64,000 nucleotides of DNA, from NCBI GenBank assembly GCA_902802305.1, contig CADCLG010000010.1, positions 1-64,000 of the forward strand. Reading direction: 5' to 3'. The notes under the pieces are model-generated. The model did no database searches. It was not told where the DNA came from and saw only the letters and a program-made list of their open reading frames with translations. Made by a program: the position numbers and the translations under genes. This DNA comes from an uncultured Spirochaetaceae bacterium. Lineage in GTDB: Bacteria > Spirochaetota > Spirochaetia > Treponematales > Treponemataceae. Each line of letters starts with the position of its first letter. Positions within the stretch are counted from its first letter, which is position 1. Below, piece after piece: positions 52,892 through 59,957 of this stretch.

Positions 52892-54556
52892 TCAAAAATA
52901 TTCACAGCATAGAAAAAATCCCGCACTCTTTCCCGCAACAATTATCTTTTTGCCATCAAATCGGATTTTGCCGCCGAAAGTGTAAATGGCATTTTCGAAC
53001 AGGTTGGCAGAGTTTCCAGCCGCACCGCCCAGCTTTTTCAAATCACAAGAAAATGCCACTTCCTTTTCCGACGGATTTATAATCACAAGAATCTTTTCGC
53101 CACGCTGATTTTTGCCCGCACTGCTATTACCCCTACTTGTTCCACATGCTTCACAGCTCCTCACATACGCCAGCGGGTATTCATTTTTCTTTGCAAAAAC
53201 AAACTCAATTTCGCCCCGACTCTGTAGTGCCTCGTGTTCCTGACGGATTTTTATGAGCTTTTGGATTTCGTGCCAGAGAGAATTGTTATCCTTCATCTGA
53301 GACTGAACCGTCGGTCGCTTTGGAGAAGGGTCCAGCGGAATATAAAGCTTGTCCGCTGGTGCAGAACTAAAGCCTGCGTTTGTAGAGGAATCCCACTGCA
53401 TCGGCGACCGCGAACCAGTTCTTCCATATCCGCCTTCGACAGAAACAAGATTTTCTACATAGTTCATGCCAATCTCATCACCGTAATAAATAAAGGGAGC
53501 CCCTGGCATAGAAAGCAAAAAGGCAAAGGCAAGCTTAAGGTTGTCTCCCTTGATGTGGCGGGCAAGCCTGTCCATATCATGATTTCCCGATGGAATACAA
53601 ATGAGACCCATGCGCTCAGGATTTGCACGTGCCTTTTCGTAGCTCTCCTTGTACTTCTCTACAAACTCAAAAACATCCCCTTTTCCACTGGCTGCAAAAA
53701 AAGGATTTTCACAGCGGAACAAATCGTTGTAATGAGATGGCCCAAAGTGCAAAAGAAAATCCATGTGAAAGCCGCCCTGCAAAGATTTATCTGGCTCGCC
53801 CCATTCAGAAACCATTGCGGCCTCAGGAAACTCCTTATCCAAAAATCCGCGAACATTTTGCCAGAGCTTAATTGTACCCTTGCCGTTTTCATCATGTTTT
53901 ACAAGAGAGCCCGCCATATCTACGCGGAAACCATCACAGCCCATTCCAAGCCAGAAGCGCATAATGTTTTTCAACTCTTCAAGCGTTGCTTTAGGCCCCG
54001 ATGCGTCCATAGGCTGCTGCCATTTTTTTGCAGGGTCCGGTTTATAAAAGCCATAATTCAAAGCCGGCTGATGAGAAAAAAAGTTTACTGCGCAGGAACC
54101 GTCTCTGTCTGAAATACCACGCAGGCTGGCCATGCCATCAGGCTCAACCCAAATTGAATCTGTCCAGACATAACGGTCGCTGTATTCATTTTTGCAAGCC
54201 TTCATAGATTCCTTAAACCACTTGTGTTCAGTAGAAGTATGACCCGGTACAAGATCCAGCAGAATATGCATGCCGCGCTTGTGAACTTCCTCAAAAAGCC
54301 GTCGCAAATCTTCATTAGTGCCATAGCGTGGAGCGGCAAGATAATAATCAGAAATATCATAACCCGCGTCACCAAAAGGAGAAGCAAAACAGGGATTCAT
54401 CCAGATTGCATTACAGCCAAGCTCTTTGATGTAATCAAGCTTTTGAATTATTCCATTAAAGTCACCAATTCCGTCGCCATTTGAATCGCAAAAAGACTGG
54501 GGATAGATTTCGTAAAAAATTGCATTATCAAGCCATTTGGGATTTTTGTCTGTCAT
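52892..54556 (-). CDS. GH13 alpha-glucosidase-type enzyme
   Basis: 554 residues, no signal peptide. The conserved GH13 regions are in order: DLVPGHTS (region I), GFRVDMAGS with the nucleophile Asp (II), VSEWGEP with the acid/base Glu (III) and SGNHDMDR (IV). WLDNAIFYEIYPQSFCDSNGDGIGDFNGI at the start is typical of the oligo-1,6-glucosidase/trehalulose group. It would hydrolyse or transfer alpha-glucosides in the cytoplasm. It starts 10 bp after the ddl remnant on the same strand and may be driven by the ddl promoter. AGGAT lies before the ATG. Confidence 0.93.
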   Translation of the reverse strand: MTDKNPKWLDNAIFYEIYPQSFCDSNGDGIGDFNGIIQKLDYIKELGCNAIWMNPCFASPFGDAGYDISDYYLAAPRYGTNEDLRRLFEEVHKRGMHILLDLVPGHTSTEHKWFKESMKACKNEYSDRYVWTDSIWVEPDGMASLRGISDRDGSCAVNFFSHQPALNYGFYKPDPAKKWQQPMDASGPKATLEELKNIMRFWLGMGCDGFRVDMAGSLVKHDENGKGTIKLWQNVRGFLDKEFPEAAMVSEWGEPDKSLQGGFHMDFLLHFGPSHYNDLFRCENPFFAASGKGDVFEFVEKYKESYEKARANPERMGLICIPSGNHDMDRLARHIKGDNLKLAFAFLLSMPGAPFIYYGDEIGMNYVENLVSVEGGYGRTGSRSPMQWDSSTNAGFSSAPADKLYIPLDPSPKRPTVQSQMKDNNSLWHEIQKLIKIRQEHEALQSRGEIEFVFAKKNEYPLAYVRSCEACGTSRGNSSAGKNQRGEKILVIINPSEKEVAFSCDLKKLGGAAGNSANLFENAIYTFGGKIRFDGKKIIVAGKSAGFFLCCEYF

Positions 54557-54565
54557 AAATATATC

Positions 54566-54904
54566 CTATTTTTTAATCGAGAGTACAAGACGCTCACACA
54601 AATCTTCGTAAGAAATACCGACAGCCCGTGCTTCCTGAGGCAAAAGGATGAACACAAAGTGCAAGATTCTGAGCCTCCTTTGTTTTTTCAGAAGAAAGAG
54701 GGGCTGGACAGATTTCTTCCGTTGCATCAGATTGATACTTGTTTTTGTAATCATAAAAGCCCTGCTTAGGCCGAATCTCAATTATACATCAACAAAAGCA
54801 ACCTCGTGACCTTTACTTAAAAGAGCGTTTGCAATAAGACTTGCAGAACAAAGTGAAACATCACGTTCAGGACTAATGCCACCGGCTAAAACAACAATTT
54901 TCAT
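54566..54904 (-). pseudogene. ddl: D-alanine--D-alanine ligase remnant with two internal deletions
   Basis: Reading the minus strand, 54904 starts [18 protein letters not shown] and gives 40 residues of a normal Ddl N-terminus before TAA. Another frame then reads [17 protein letters not shown] and ATEEICPAPLS, a late Ddl segment near the ATP-grasp site. A third frame ends LLPQEARAVGISYEDLCE..., the Ddl C-terminus. The central ATP-grasp domain is gone. Pieces are in the right order, so this is one gene that lost two internal blocks. Promoter and AAGAGG ribosome site are intact. A working ddl must exist elsewhere. Confidence 0.85.
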
Positions 54905-54933
54905 AAAAACCTCTTTTTCAGTATGCTTTTTTT

Positions 54934-54962
54934 AATATATATAATACTTGGGTTTTCGTCAA
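54934..54962 (-). promoter_or_regulatory. Promoter of the ddl remnant / GH13 gene
   Basis: On the minus strand TTGACG (54962-54957), a 17-bp spacer and TATATT (54939-54934). The AAGAGG ribosome site of the remnant follows. It may now serve the GH13 gene. Confidence 0.65.
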
Positions 54963-55013
54963 AGCATGTTTCAAGCCTTTATGGCAATTAGTCCTGTAAA
55001 ATCTTAATGCTCC

Positions 55014-56723
55014 TTAATCCTGCAAAGCCTCGTAGCCTTCTTCACCAGTACGAACCTTTACAACATTCTGAACATCGTATACGAAAATCTTTCCATCTCC
55101 GATGTTTCCAGTGTAAAGAACTTCCTTAGCAGCAGCAATAACCAGATCGACAGGAACTTCGCTTACGACAATATCTACCTTAATCTTAGGTAACAATGTC
55201 ATATCCATTTCTACACCACGATACTTGTGAGTGCTTCCATGCTGAACTCCGCAACCAAGAACATTTGTCAAAGTCATACCAGTAACATTGATGTCGTTCA
55301 TTGCAGCCTTAAGTTCATCAAACTTGCTTGCACGGGTGATGATTGAAACCATGTGGAACTCTGCATCTGGATGAGATGTTTCCTTGCTTACAGGAATTGC
55401 CTTTTCTACCGGAACAGCTGCAGAAGAAACTGACTTCTGAGGAGCAATTGCGCCTAATCCACCAACTCCAGCTTCTCCTTCAGTCATTACCTGTGGAGCC
55501 ATAATAAAGCCTGCGTAACTTGAATCAATTCCGTGTTCAAGCTTATCAAGACCGATAATTTCTTCTTCCTTGCTGGCACGCAAACCATGAAGCTTCTTAA
55601 TCAAACTGAAGGTAATAATCATACAAACTGTTGTCCAGGCAACAATTGTAAACTCGCCAAGACACTGAACACCAAAGTGCTTGAAGCCACCGCCGTAGAA
55701 TACACCTGATTCAACATTGAACAAACCATCACTCAATGTACCCCAGATACCGTTTGCAAGGTGAACTGCAACTGCACCAACCGGGTCATCAATATGAAGC
55801 TTAAGATCAAGGAACTCAACAACTACAACTACGATAATACCAGAAACAATTCCGATTATACTTGCTCCCAGTGCGTCGACAGTTGCACAAGTTGGTGTGA
55901 TTGCAACAAGACCTGCCAAAGAAGCGTTGAGTGTCATAGAAACATCAGGCTTTCCGTTTTTAACCCAGGTAAAAATCATCGTTGTAACTGCAGCAACTGC
56001 AGGAGCAATTGTAGTTGTTGTAAATACAGCAGCCAGACCACCTACTCCCAAAAGCTGTGTACAAGCAGCGCCGTTGAAGCCGTACCATCCGAACCAGAGA
56101 ATAAATGTTCCCAAAGCACCAAGTGTCAAAGAGTGACCAGGAATAGCGTGTACCTTTGTAACCTTGCCATCCTTATCATAATCATACTTTCCGATACGTG
56201 GACCAAGGAAGATTGCACCAATCAAAGCAGCTGTACCACCAACTGAGTGAATGGCAGCACCACCGGCAAAGTCTACAAAACCAAGTTGAACCAGCCAGCC
56301 CTGTGGGTTCCATACCCAGCCAGCTTCAATAGGATAAACAACTGCAGAAATAACAGCCGAATAAATACAGTAAGCAGAAAACTTTGTACGTTCTGCCATA
56401 GAACCACTTACAATTGTAGCAGCGGTTGCACAGAATACCAGGTTGAATACAAAAGCAGACCAGTCACCCTCTGCAAAGTTTGTAAACAACTGCATATTTG
56501 GTTTTCCAATCAAACCAAAGAAATAATCCTCACTCATCATCAAGCCGAATCCAAGCAGCATAAACATTGGGGTTCCGATACAGAAATCCATTAAGTTTTT
56601 CATAATGATATTTCCAGCATTTTTGGCCCTTGTAAATCCAGTTTCAACCATTGCAAAGCCACACTGCATAAAAAATACAAGTGCGGCACCAATCAGGAAC
56701 CATACGCTCCAAACTTCACTCAT
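55014..56723 (-). CDS. amt: Ammonium transporter fused to a P-II domain
   Basis: 569 residues; AGGAGG at 56731-56736 fixes the ATG at 56723. Residues 1-405 are an AmtB/Mep/Rh channel with 11 hydrophobic segments, the pore histidines in GGAAIHSVGG and VAVHLANGIWG, and the usual GPRIGKYD loop. After a linker of about 50 residues (Gly/Ala/Pro/Ser-rich), residues 456-569 form a complete P-II (GlnB/GlnK) fold: FHMVSIITRASKFDEL, the T-loop region HKYRGVEMD, PKIKVDIVV and the ATP-site NIGDGKIFVYDV. The Tyr that GlnD uridylylates (Tyr51 in E. coli) is Met here (about 506). P-II would thus sense 2-oxoglutarate/ATP and gate the channel in cis. Two terminators lie in the leader. Confidence 0.95.
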   Translation of the reverse strand: MSEVWSVWFLIGAALVFFMQCGFAMVETGFTRAKNAGNIIMKNLMDFCIGTPMFMLLGFGLMMSEDYFFGLIGKPNMQLFTNFAEGDWSAFVFNLVFCATAATIVSGSMAERTKFSAYCIYSAVISAVVYPIEAGWVWNPQGWLVQLGFVDFAGGAAIHSVGGTAALIGAIFLGPRIGKYDYDKDGKVTKVHAIPGHSLTLGALGTFILWFGWYGFNGAACTQLLGVGGLAAVFTTTTIAPAVAAVTTMIFTWVKNGKPDVSMTLNASLAGLVAITPTCATVDALGASIIGIVSGIIVVVVVEFLDLKLHIDDPVGAVAVHLANGIWGTLSDGLFNVESGVFYGGGFKHFGVQCLGEFTIVAWTTVCMIITFSLIKKLHGLRASKEEEIIGLDKLEHGIDSSYAGFIMAPQVMTEGEAGVGGLGAIAPQKSVSSAAVPVEKAIPVSKETSHPDAEFHMVSIITRASKFDELKAAMNDINVTGMTLTNVLGCGVQHGSTHKYRGVEMDMTLLPKIKVDIVVSEVPVDLVIAAAKEVLYTGNIGDGKIFVYDVQNVVKVRTGEEGYEALQD

Positions 56724-56754
56724 AATATTTCCTCCTGTTACCATAGAAAAAAAA

Positions 56755-56801
56755 CGGCGATGATATCAGACATTGTGCACAAATGCCCGACACCATCGCC
56801 G
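56755..56801 (-). terminator. amt: Second leader hairpin before amt (rod plus U-tract)
   Basis: GGCGATGGTGTC at one end pairs with GATATCATCGCC at the other, and the interior GGGCATT/AATGTCT pairs as well, giving a rod of about 20 bp with some G-U pairs around GTGC. A run of eight T follows on the minus strand. It lies about 20 bases before the ribosome site. Confidence 0.75.
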
Positions 56802-56809
56802 CCTATAAA

Positions 56810-56843
56810 AAAGAGGTCGCAGGATTATTCCTGCGACCTCTTT
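56810..56843 (-). terminator. amt: First leader hairpin before amt (perfect palindrome)
   Basis: AAAGAGGTCGCAGG, loop AATAAT, CCTGCGACCTCTTT: a perfect 14-bp stem with T-rich DNA on the minus strand after it. It begins about nine bases after the predicted transcription start. Confidence 0.85.
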
Positions 56844-56858
56844 GCCTTAGATGTTCTT

Positions 56859-56887
56859 TTTATACAACTTGCAGAAAAAAATGTCAA
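56859..56887 (-). promoter_or_regulatory. amt: Promoter of amt
   Basis: On the minus strand TTGACA (56887-56882), 17-bp spacer, TATAAA (56864-56859). A consensus-quality promoter whose start, near 56852, lies immediately before the tandem terminators. Confidence 0.8.
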
Positions 56888-56955
56888 TATAATTACATAT
56901 ACAATTTTACAAAAATAAAAAAAGCAAATAGAATAAAATAAAGAAGGGATTGGCC

Positions 56956-57660
56956 ATGAACATTTATGAAAAACTTTTATCAGTTCAAGATATCGAATAT
57001 AAAGAATTCCAAAGTAAGCTTGTACCAAATATTTCTCCAGATACAATGATTGGTGTAAGAACTCCACAAATGCGCTCAATTGCAAAAGAGGTCTTTGGAA
57101 GTCCAGAGGCAGAGGAGTTTCTTTCTCAGCTTCCTCATAAATATTATGAAGAAAACCTGCTTCATTTTTTTCTAATTGCCATGATAAAAGATTTTGACGA
57201 ATGCCTTAAAGCCGTTGAAAAATTCCTTTCCTTTATTGACTGCTGGCCGGTATGTGATCAGTCCAGTCCAAAAACTTTTAAGAAAAATCACGAGAAAATT
57301 CTCCCCTACATAAAAAAATGGATAAATTCAGAACATATTTACACTTCCCGTTTTGGAATGCGAATGTTGATGAATGAATTTTTAGATGAAGATTTCAAAC
57401 CGGAATATCTGGAATTGGTTGCTGCGAGACAGAATCAAACCAAAGTAAAAGTCCCCCTTGATTATGATGATTATTATCTTAAAATGATGATTGCCTGGTA
57501 TTTTGCCACAGCCCTTGCAAAACAATATGACGCCACCCTTCCCTTTATCATAAATCATATCCTTGACCCCTGGACCCACAATAAGGCAATCCAAAAAGCC
57601 CTGGAAAGCTTCCGTGTTTCAGAAGAACACAAGGAAGAGCTGCGGACACTAAAAGTTTAA
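56956..57660 (+). CDS. DNA alkylation repair protein, AlkD family
   Basis: 234 residues from the ATG at 56956, preceded by AAGGG. HEAT-like helical repeats with VRTPQMRSIAKEVF near the start, DFDECLKAVEKFLSFIDCWPVCDQ mid-protein and the WYFATALAKQYDATLPFI segment match the AlkD/DNA_alkylation family. It would excise N3- and N7-alkylated purines without flipping the base. Single gene; the promoter is not obvious. Confidence 0.88.
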   Translation: MNIYEKLLSVQDIEYKEFQSKLVPNISPDTMIGVRTPQMRSIAKEVFGSPEAEEFLSQLPHKYYEENLLHFFLIAMIKDFDECLKAVEKFLSFIDCWPVCDQSSPKTFKKNHEKILPYIKKWINSEHIYTSRFGMRMLMNEFLDEDFKPEYLELVAARQNQTKVKVPLDYDDYYLKMMIAWYFATALAKQYDATLPFIINHILDPWTHNKAIQKALESFRVSEEHKEELRTLKV

Positions 57661-57686
57661 ATTTTTTTAAATTTTTATTTTTTTCG

Positions 57687-57764
57687 TTGAATTTTAATTC
57701 AATAAACTTGACAACAATCTTTCTGTGTTGTATATTGAATATATATTCAATGAATATACGTTCA
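57687..57764 (+). promoter_or_regulatory. TetR-type operators and promoter of the oxidoreductase operon
   Basis: TTGACA (57708-57713) and TATATT (57731-57736), spacer 17. Three related palindromes surround it: TTGAATTTTAATTCAA (57687-57702), TTGAATATATATTCAA (57735-57750, over the start site) and TGAATATACGTTCA (57751-57764). They share TGAA-n6/n8-TTCA arms. The TetR protein encoded second in the operon is the likely ligand. Confidence 0.7.
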
Positions 57765-57798
57765 ATCTCATATTTATCAATAATATCAGGAGAATAAA

Positions 57799-59295
57799 AT
57801 GACAGCAGAAAGAAAAGAAAAAATAATCATCATAGGAGGCGGAATCTCAGGTTTATCCGCTGGAATCTATGCCTTACTTTCAGGTTTTGAAGCAGAAATA
57901 TACGAAAAAAATTCAATTCCAGGCGGCGAATGTATAGGCTGGAACCGAAAAGGCTTTCATATCGACAACTGCATTCACTGGCTCACAGGAACAAAAAAAG
58001 GAACAGAGCTTTATCAAGTTTGGAAAACCTGTGGTGCCCTCAGCGATGACACAGAATATGCAAATGTAAATCAATTTTACACTTCAACTTATGACGGAAA
58101 AAGTGCTACTCTCTGGAATGATTTGGAGCGAACCCAAAAAGAACTGATTGAACTTTCCCCGGAAGATGAAGCCGAAATCCGAAAATTCATTCAACATGTG
58201 GAATATTCAAAGCAATGTCTTTTCCCGGCTGGCAAACCTATGGAAATGTGGGGCATAAAAGATTATATTTCTATGGGCAAAAACATGATGGACTTCCCAA
58301 AAGTTATGAAGGAGTTCGGACAAATTTCTCTTGAAGATTACAGCAAACGCTTCAAATCACCTCTTCTTCAAAAAATGATTTGCGATTATCTTCCTAAAGA
58401 ATACACTGCCTATTCCTTCCTGGTTTCTTATGCAACCATGGCAGACGGCAACGGAAACATCCCGATGGGAGCCTCTTTGCAAATATCGCTCAGAATGGAA
58501 AAACGTTTTAAGGAATTGGGCGGAAAGATTTTCTATAATTCCGAAATTGAAAAAATCGAGCTCAGAAAGAAAATTGCAACGGGAATCAGCCTAAAAGATG
58601 GAACTTTTATTCCAGCAGACTACATAATTCCAACAACAGATACCCACATTCTTTTCAACAAATTGCTTCCGTCAAAATACATGCCAAAAGAACTGAAAAA
58701 AGCCTATAAATCACCAGAATCCTATCCTGCCTTAAGCGGATTTCAAATTGCATTTGCCGCAAGCAGGAATTATAATAGGGGTGAAACGGTTTTTATCGAT
58801 GTTGCTCCAATCAAAATTGGCAACAGAAGCTTTAACAGAATGTATATAAAATCATACAGTTATGACCCAATTTTTGTTAAAGATAATCGTCAGGTTATTC
58901 AAACTTGCATCAGCCAGACTGATGAAGATTTTGAATATTGGAAAAGCCTGTCAGAAGATGAATATAAAAACGAAAAAGAGAGGCTTGTTTCTCAAGTCCG
59001 CGAAGAACTGGAAAAGAACTTTCCTGAATTAAAGGATGACCTGGAAGTTCTTGATTGCTGGACACCTCTGACATACGAAAGATATTGCAATGCCTATCAC
59101 GGAGGTTACATGAGTTTTGTCACAACTCCAAAGGTAAAGCAACTGAAGATTAAGGGCAAAGTTAAAGGAATTGACAATCTTTATCTTGCAGGACAATGGA
59201 CTAATTCACCGGGGGGACTTCCTGTTGCTGTTTCCAGCGGTAAGTTTGCAATTCAGCGGCTGCTTAAAAGTCTCAAAAAGGATATAAATATATGA
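57799..59295 (+). CDS. CrtI-like FAD-dependent oxidoreductase
   Basis: 498 residues. The N-terminal FAD loop IIGGGISGLSAGIYALLSGF (about 11-30) is followed by YEKNSIPGGECIGWNRKGFHIDNCIHWLTG, typical of the phytoene-desaturase/retinol-saturase family. The C-terminal FAD-contact segment NLYLAGQWTNSPGGLPVAVSSGKFAIQRL is present. No other carotenoid genes are here, so the substrate is unknown; an isoprenoid or lipid double bond is plausible. Ends in ATGA overlap with the TetR gene. Promoter carries three TetR-like operators. Confidence 0.87.
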   Translation: MTAERKEKIIIIGGGISGLSAGIYALLSGFEAEIYEKNSIPGGECIGWNRKGFHIDNCIHWLTGTKKGTELYQVWKTCGALSDDTEYANVNQFYTSTYDGKSATLWNDLERTQKELIELSPEDEAEIRKFIQHVEYSKQCLFPAGKPMEMWGIKDYISMGKNMMDFPKVMKEFGQISLEDYSKRFKSPLLQKMICDYLPKEYTAYSFLVSYATMADGNGNIPMGASLQISLRMEKRFKELGGKIFYNSEIEKIELRKKIATGISLKDGTFIPADYIIPTTDTHILFNKLLPSKYMPKELKKAYKSPESYPALSGFQIAFAASRNYNRGETVFIDVAPIKIGNRSFNRMYIKSYSYDPIFVKDNRQVIQTCISQTDEDFEYWKSLSEDEYKNEKERLVSQVREELEKNFPELKDDLEVLDCWTPLTYERYCNAYHGGYMSFVTTPKVKQLKIKGKVKGIDNLYLAGQWTNSPGGLPVAVSSGKFAIQRLLKSLKKDINI

Positions 59296-59855
59296 CACGA
59301 AAAGAACAAAAGGAAGAGCGTAAAAAACAGATTCTGATAACTGCCCTCTCTCTATTCGTCGAACGCGGTTATTACGATACAAAAATCACGGATATAGCAG
59401 CGGCAGTTCCAATGAGCGTAGGTTTAATGTTCCATTATTTTGAATCAAAAGAAGAGCTGCTGATTGAGCTGGTAAGAATGGGTGCAGAAGGAACAAAATC
59501 CATAAGTCAGCCCACAAACCTTGCGCCAGACCTTTTTCTAAAAGGATTTTTGAATCAGCTGTTTTCCTATGCAAAAGCTCAACCCTGGGTTTTCAATATG
59601 TTTGTTCTTATGGGACAGATTAGAAGAGTCGGAATGCCGGAAGAAGCAAGAAAAATCGCCCTATCAATCAATTCAATCGATTTTACGGCTGGTCTTATAA
59701 AAAAAGGACAGAAAGAAGGCATATTTCATCAAGGAGATGCAAATACCATGTCAAAATGCTTTTGGGCAGCAGTTCAGGGAATAATGGAAGAAATGGCTAT
59801 GGATAAAAATATGAATCCCCCAGAGCCCGACTGGCTTGTATCAATTTTGAAATAA
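59292..59855 (+). CDS. TetR-family transcriptional regulator
   Basis: 187 residues; ATGA overlap with the upstream oxidoreductase gene. The HTH is at residues 10-55 (RKKQILITALSLFVERGYYDTKITDIAAAVPMSVGLMFHYFESKEELL). The C-terminal ligand domain is unlike named subfamilies. It probably represses the operon through the TTGAA/TTCAA palindromes at 57687-57764. Confidence 0.92.
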   Translation: MTRKEQKEERKKQILITALSLFVERGYYDTKITDIAAAVPMSVGLMFHYFESKEELLIELVRMGAEGTKSISQPTNLAPDLFLKGFLNQLFSYAKAQPWVFNMFVLMGQIRRVGMPEEARKIALSINSIDFTAGLIKKGQKEGIFHQGDANTMSKCFWAAVQGIMEEMAMDKNMNPPEPDWLVSILK

Positions 59856-59942
59856 TTCTCGTTGGGCAAATCGCTCTGTCTTGTACCCGATATCATCTGT
59901 CAGTAATGACTAACAACAATTGCCTATTTTTCTTCCATTGTT

Positions 59943-59948
59943 TATAAT
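59943..59948 (+). promoter_or_regulatory. pepF: -10 element of pepF, close to the start codon
   Basis: TATAAT ends 9 bases before the pepF ATG at 59958, with no ribosome site between, so the message may be leaderless. Confidence 0.5.
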
Positions 59949-59957
59949 TTTATCATT

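Noticed and set aside
53234..54112. Open frame of 292 codons on the plus strand opposite the GH13 gene
   Set aside because: The minus-strand GH13 frame has all four conserved regions; this one has no recognisable content.
55761..56246. Open frame of 161 codons on the plus strand opposite amt
   Set aside because: Very high Cys, Asn and Ser content; an antisense shadow of the hydrophobic transporter.
56810..56843. ANTAR-type antitermination hairpin (hexanucleotide loop) in the amt leader
   Set aside because: The loop is six bases and begins with A, but position four is A rather than G, and the second hairpin lacks such a loop.
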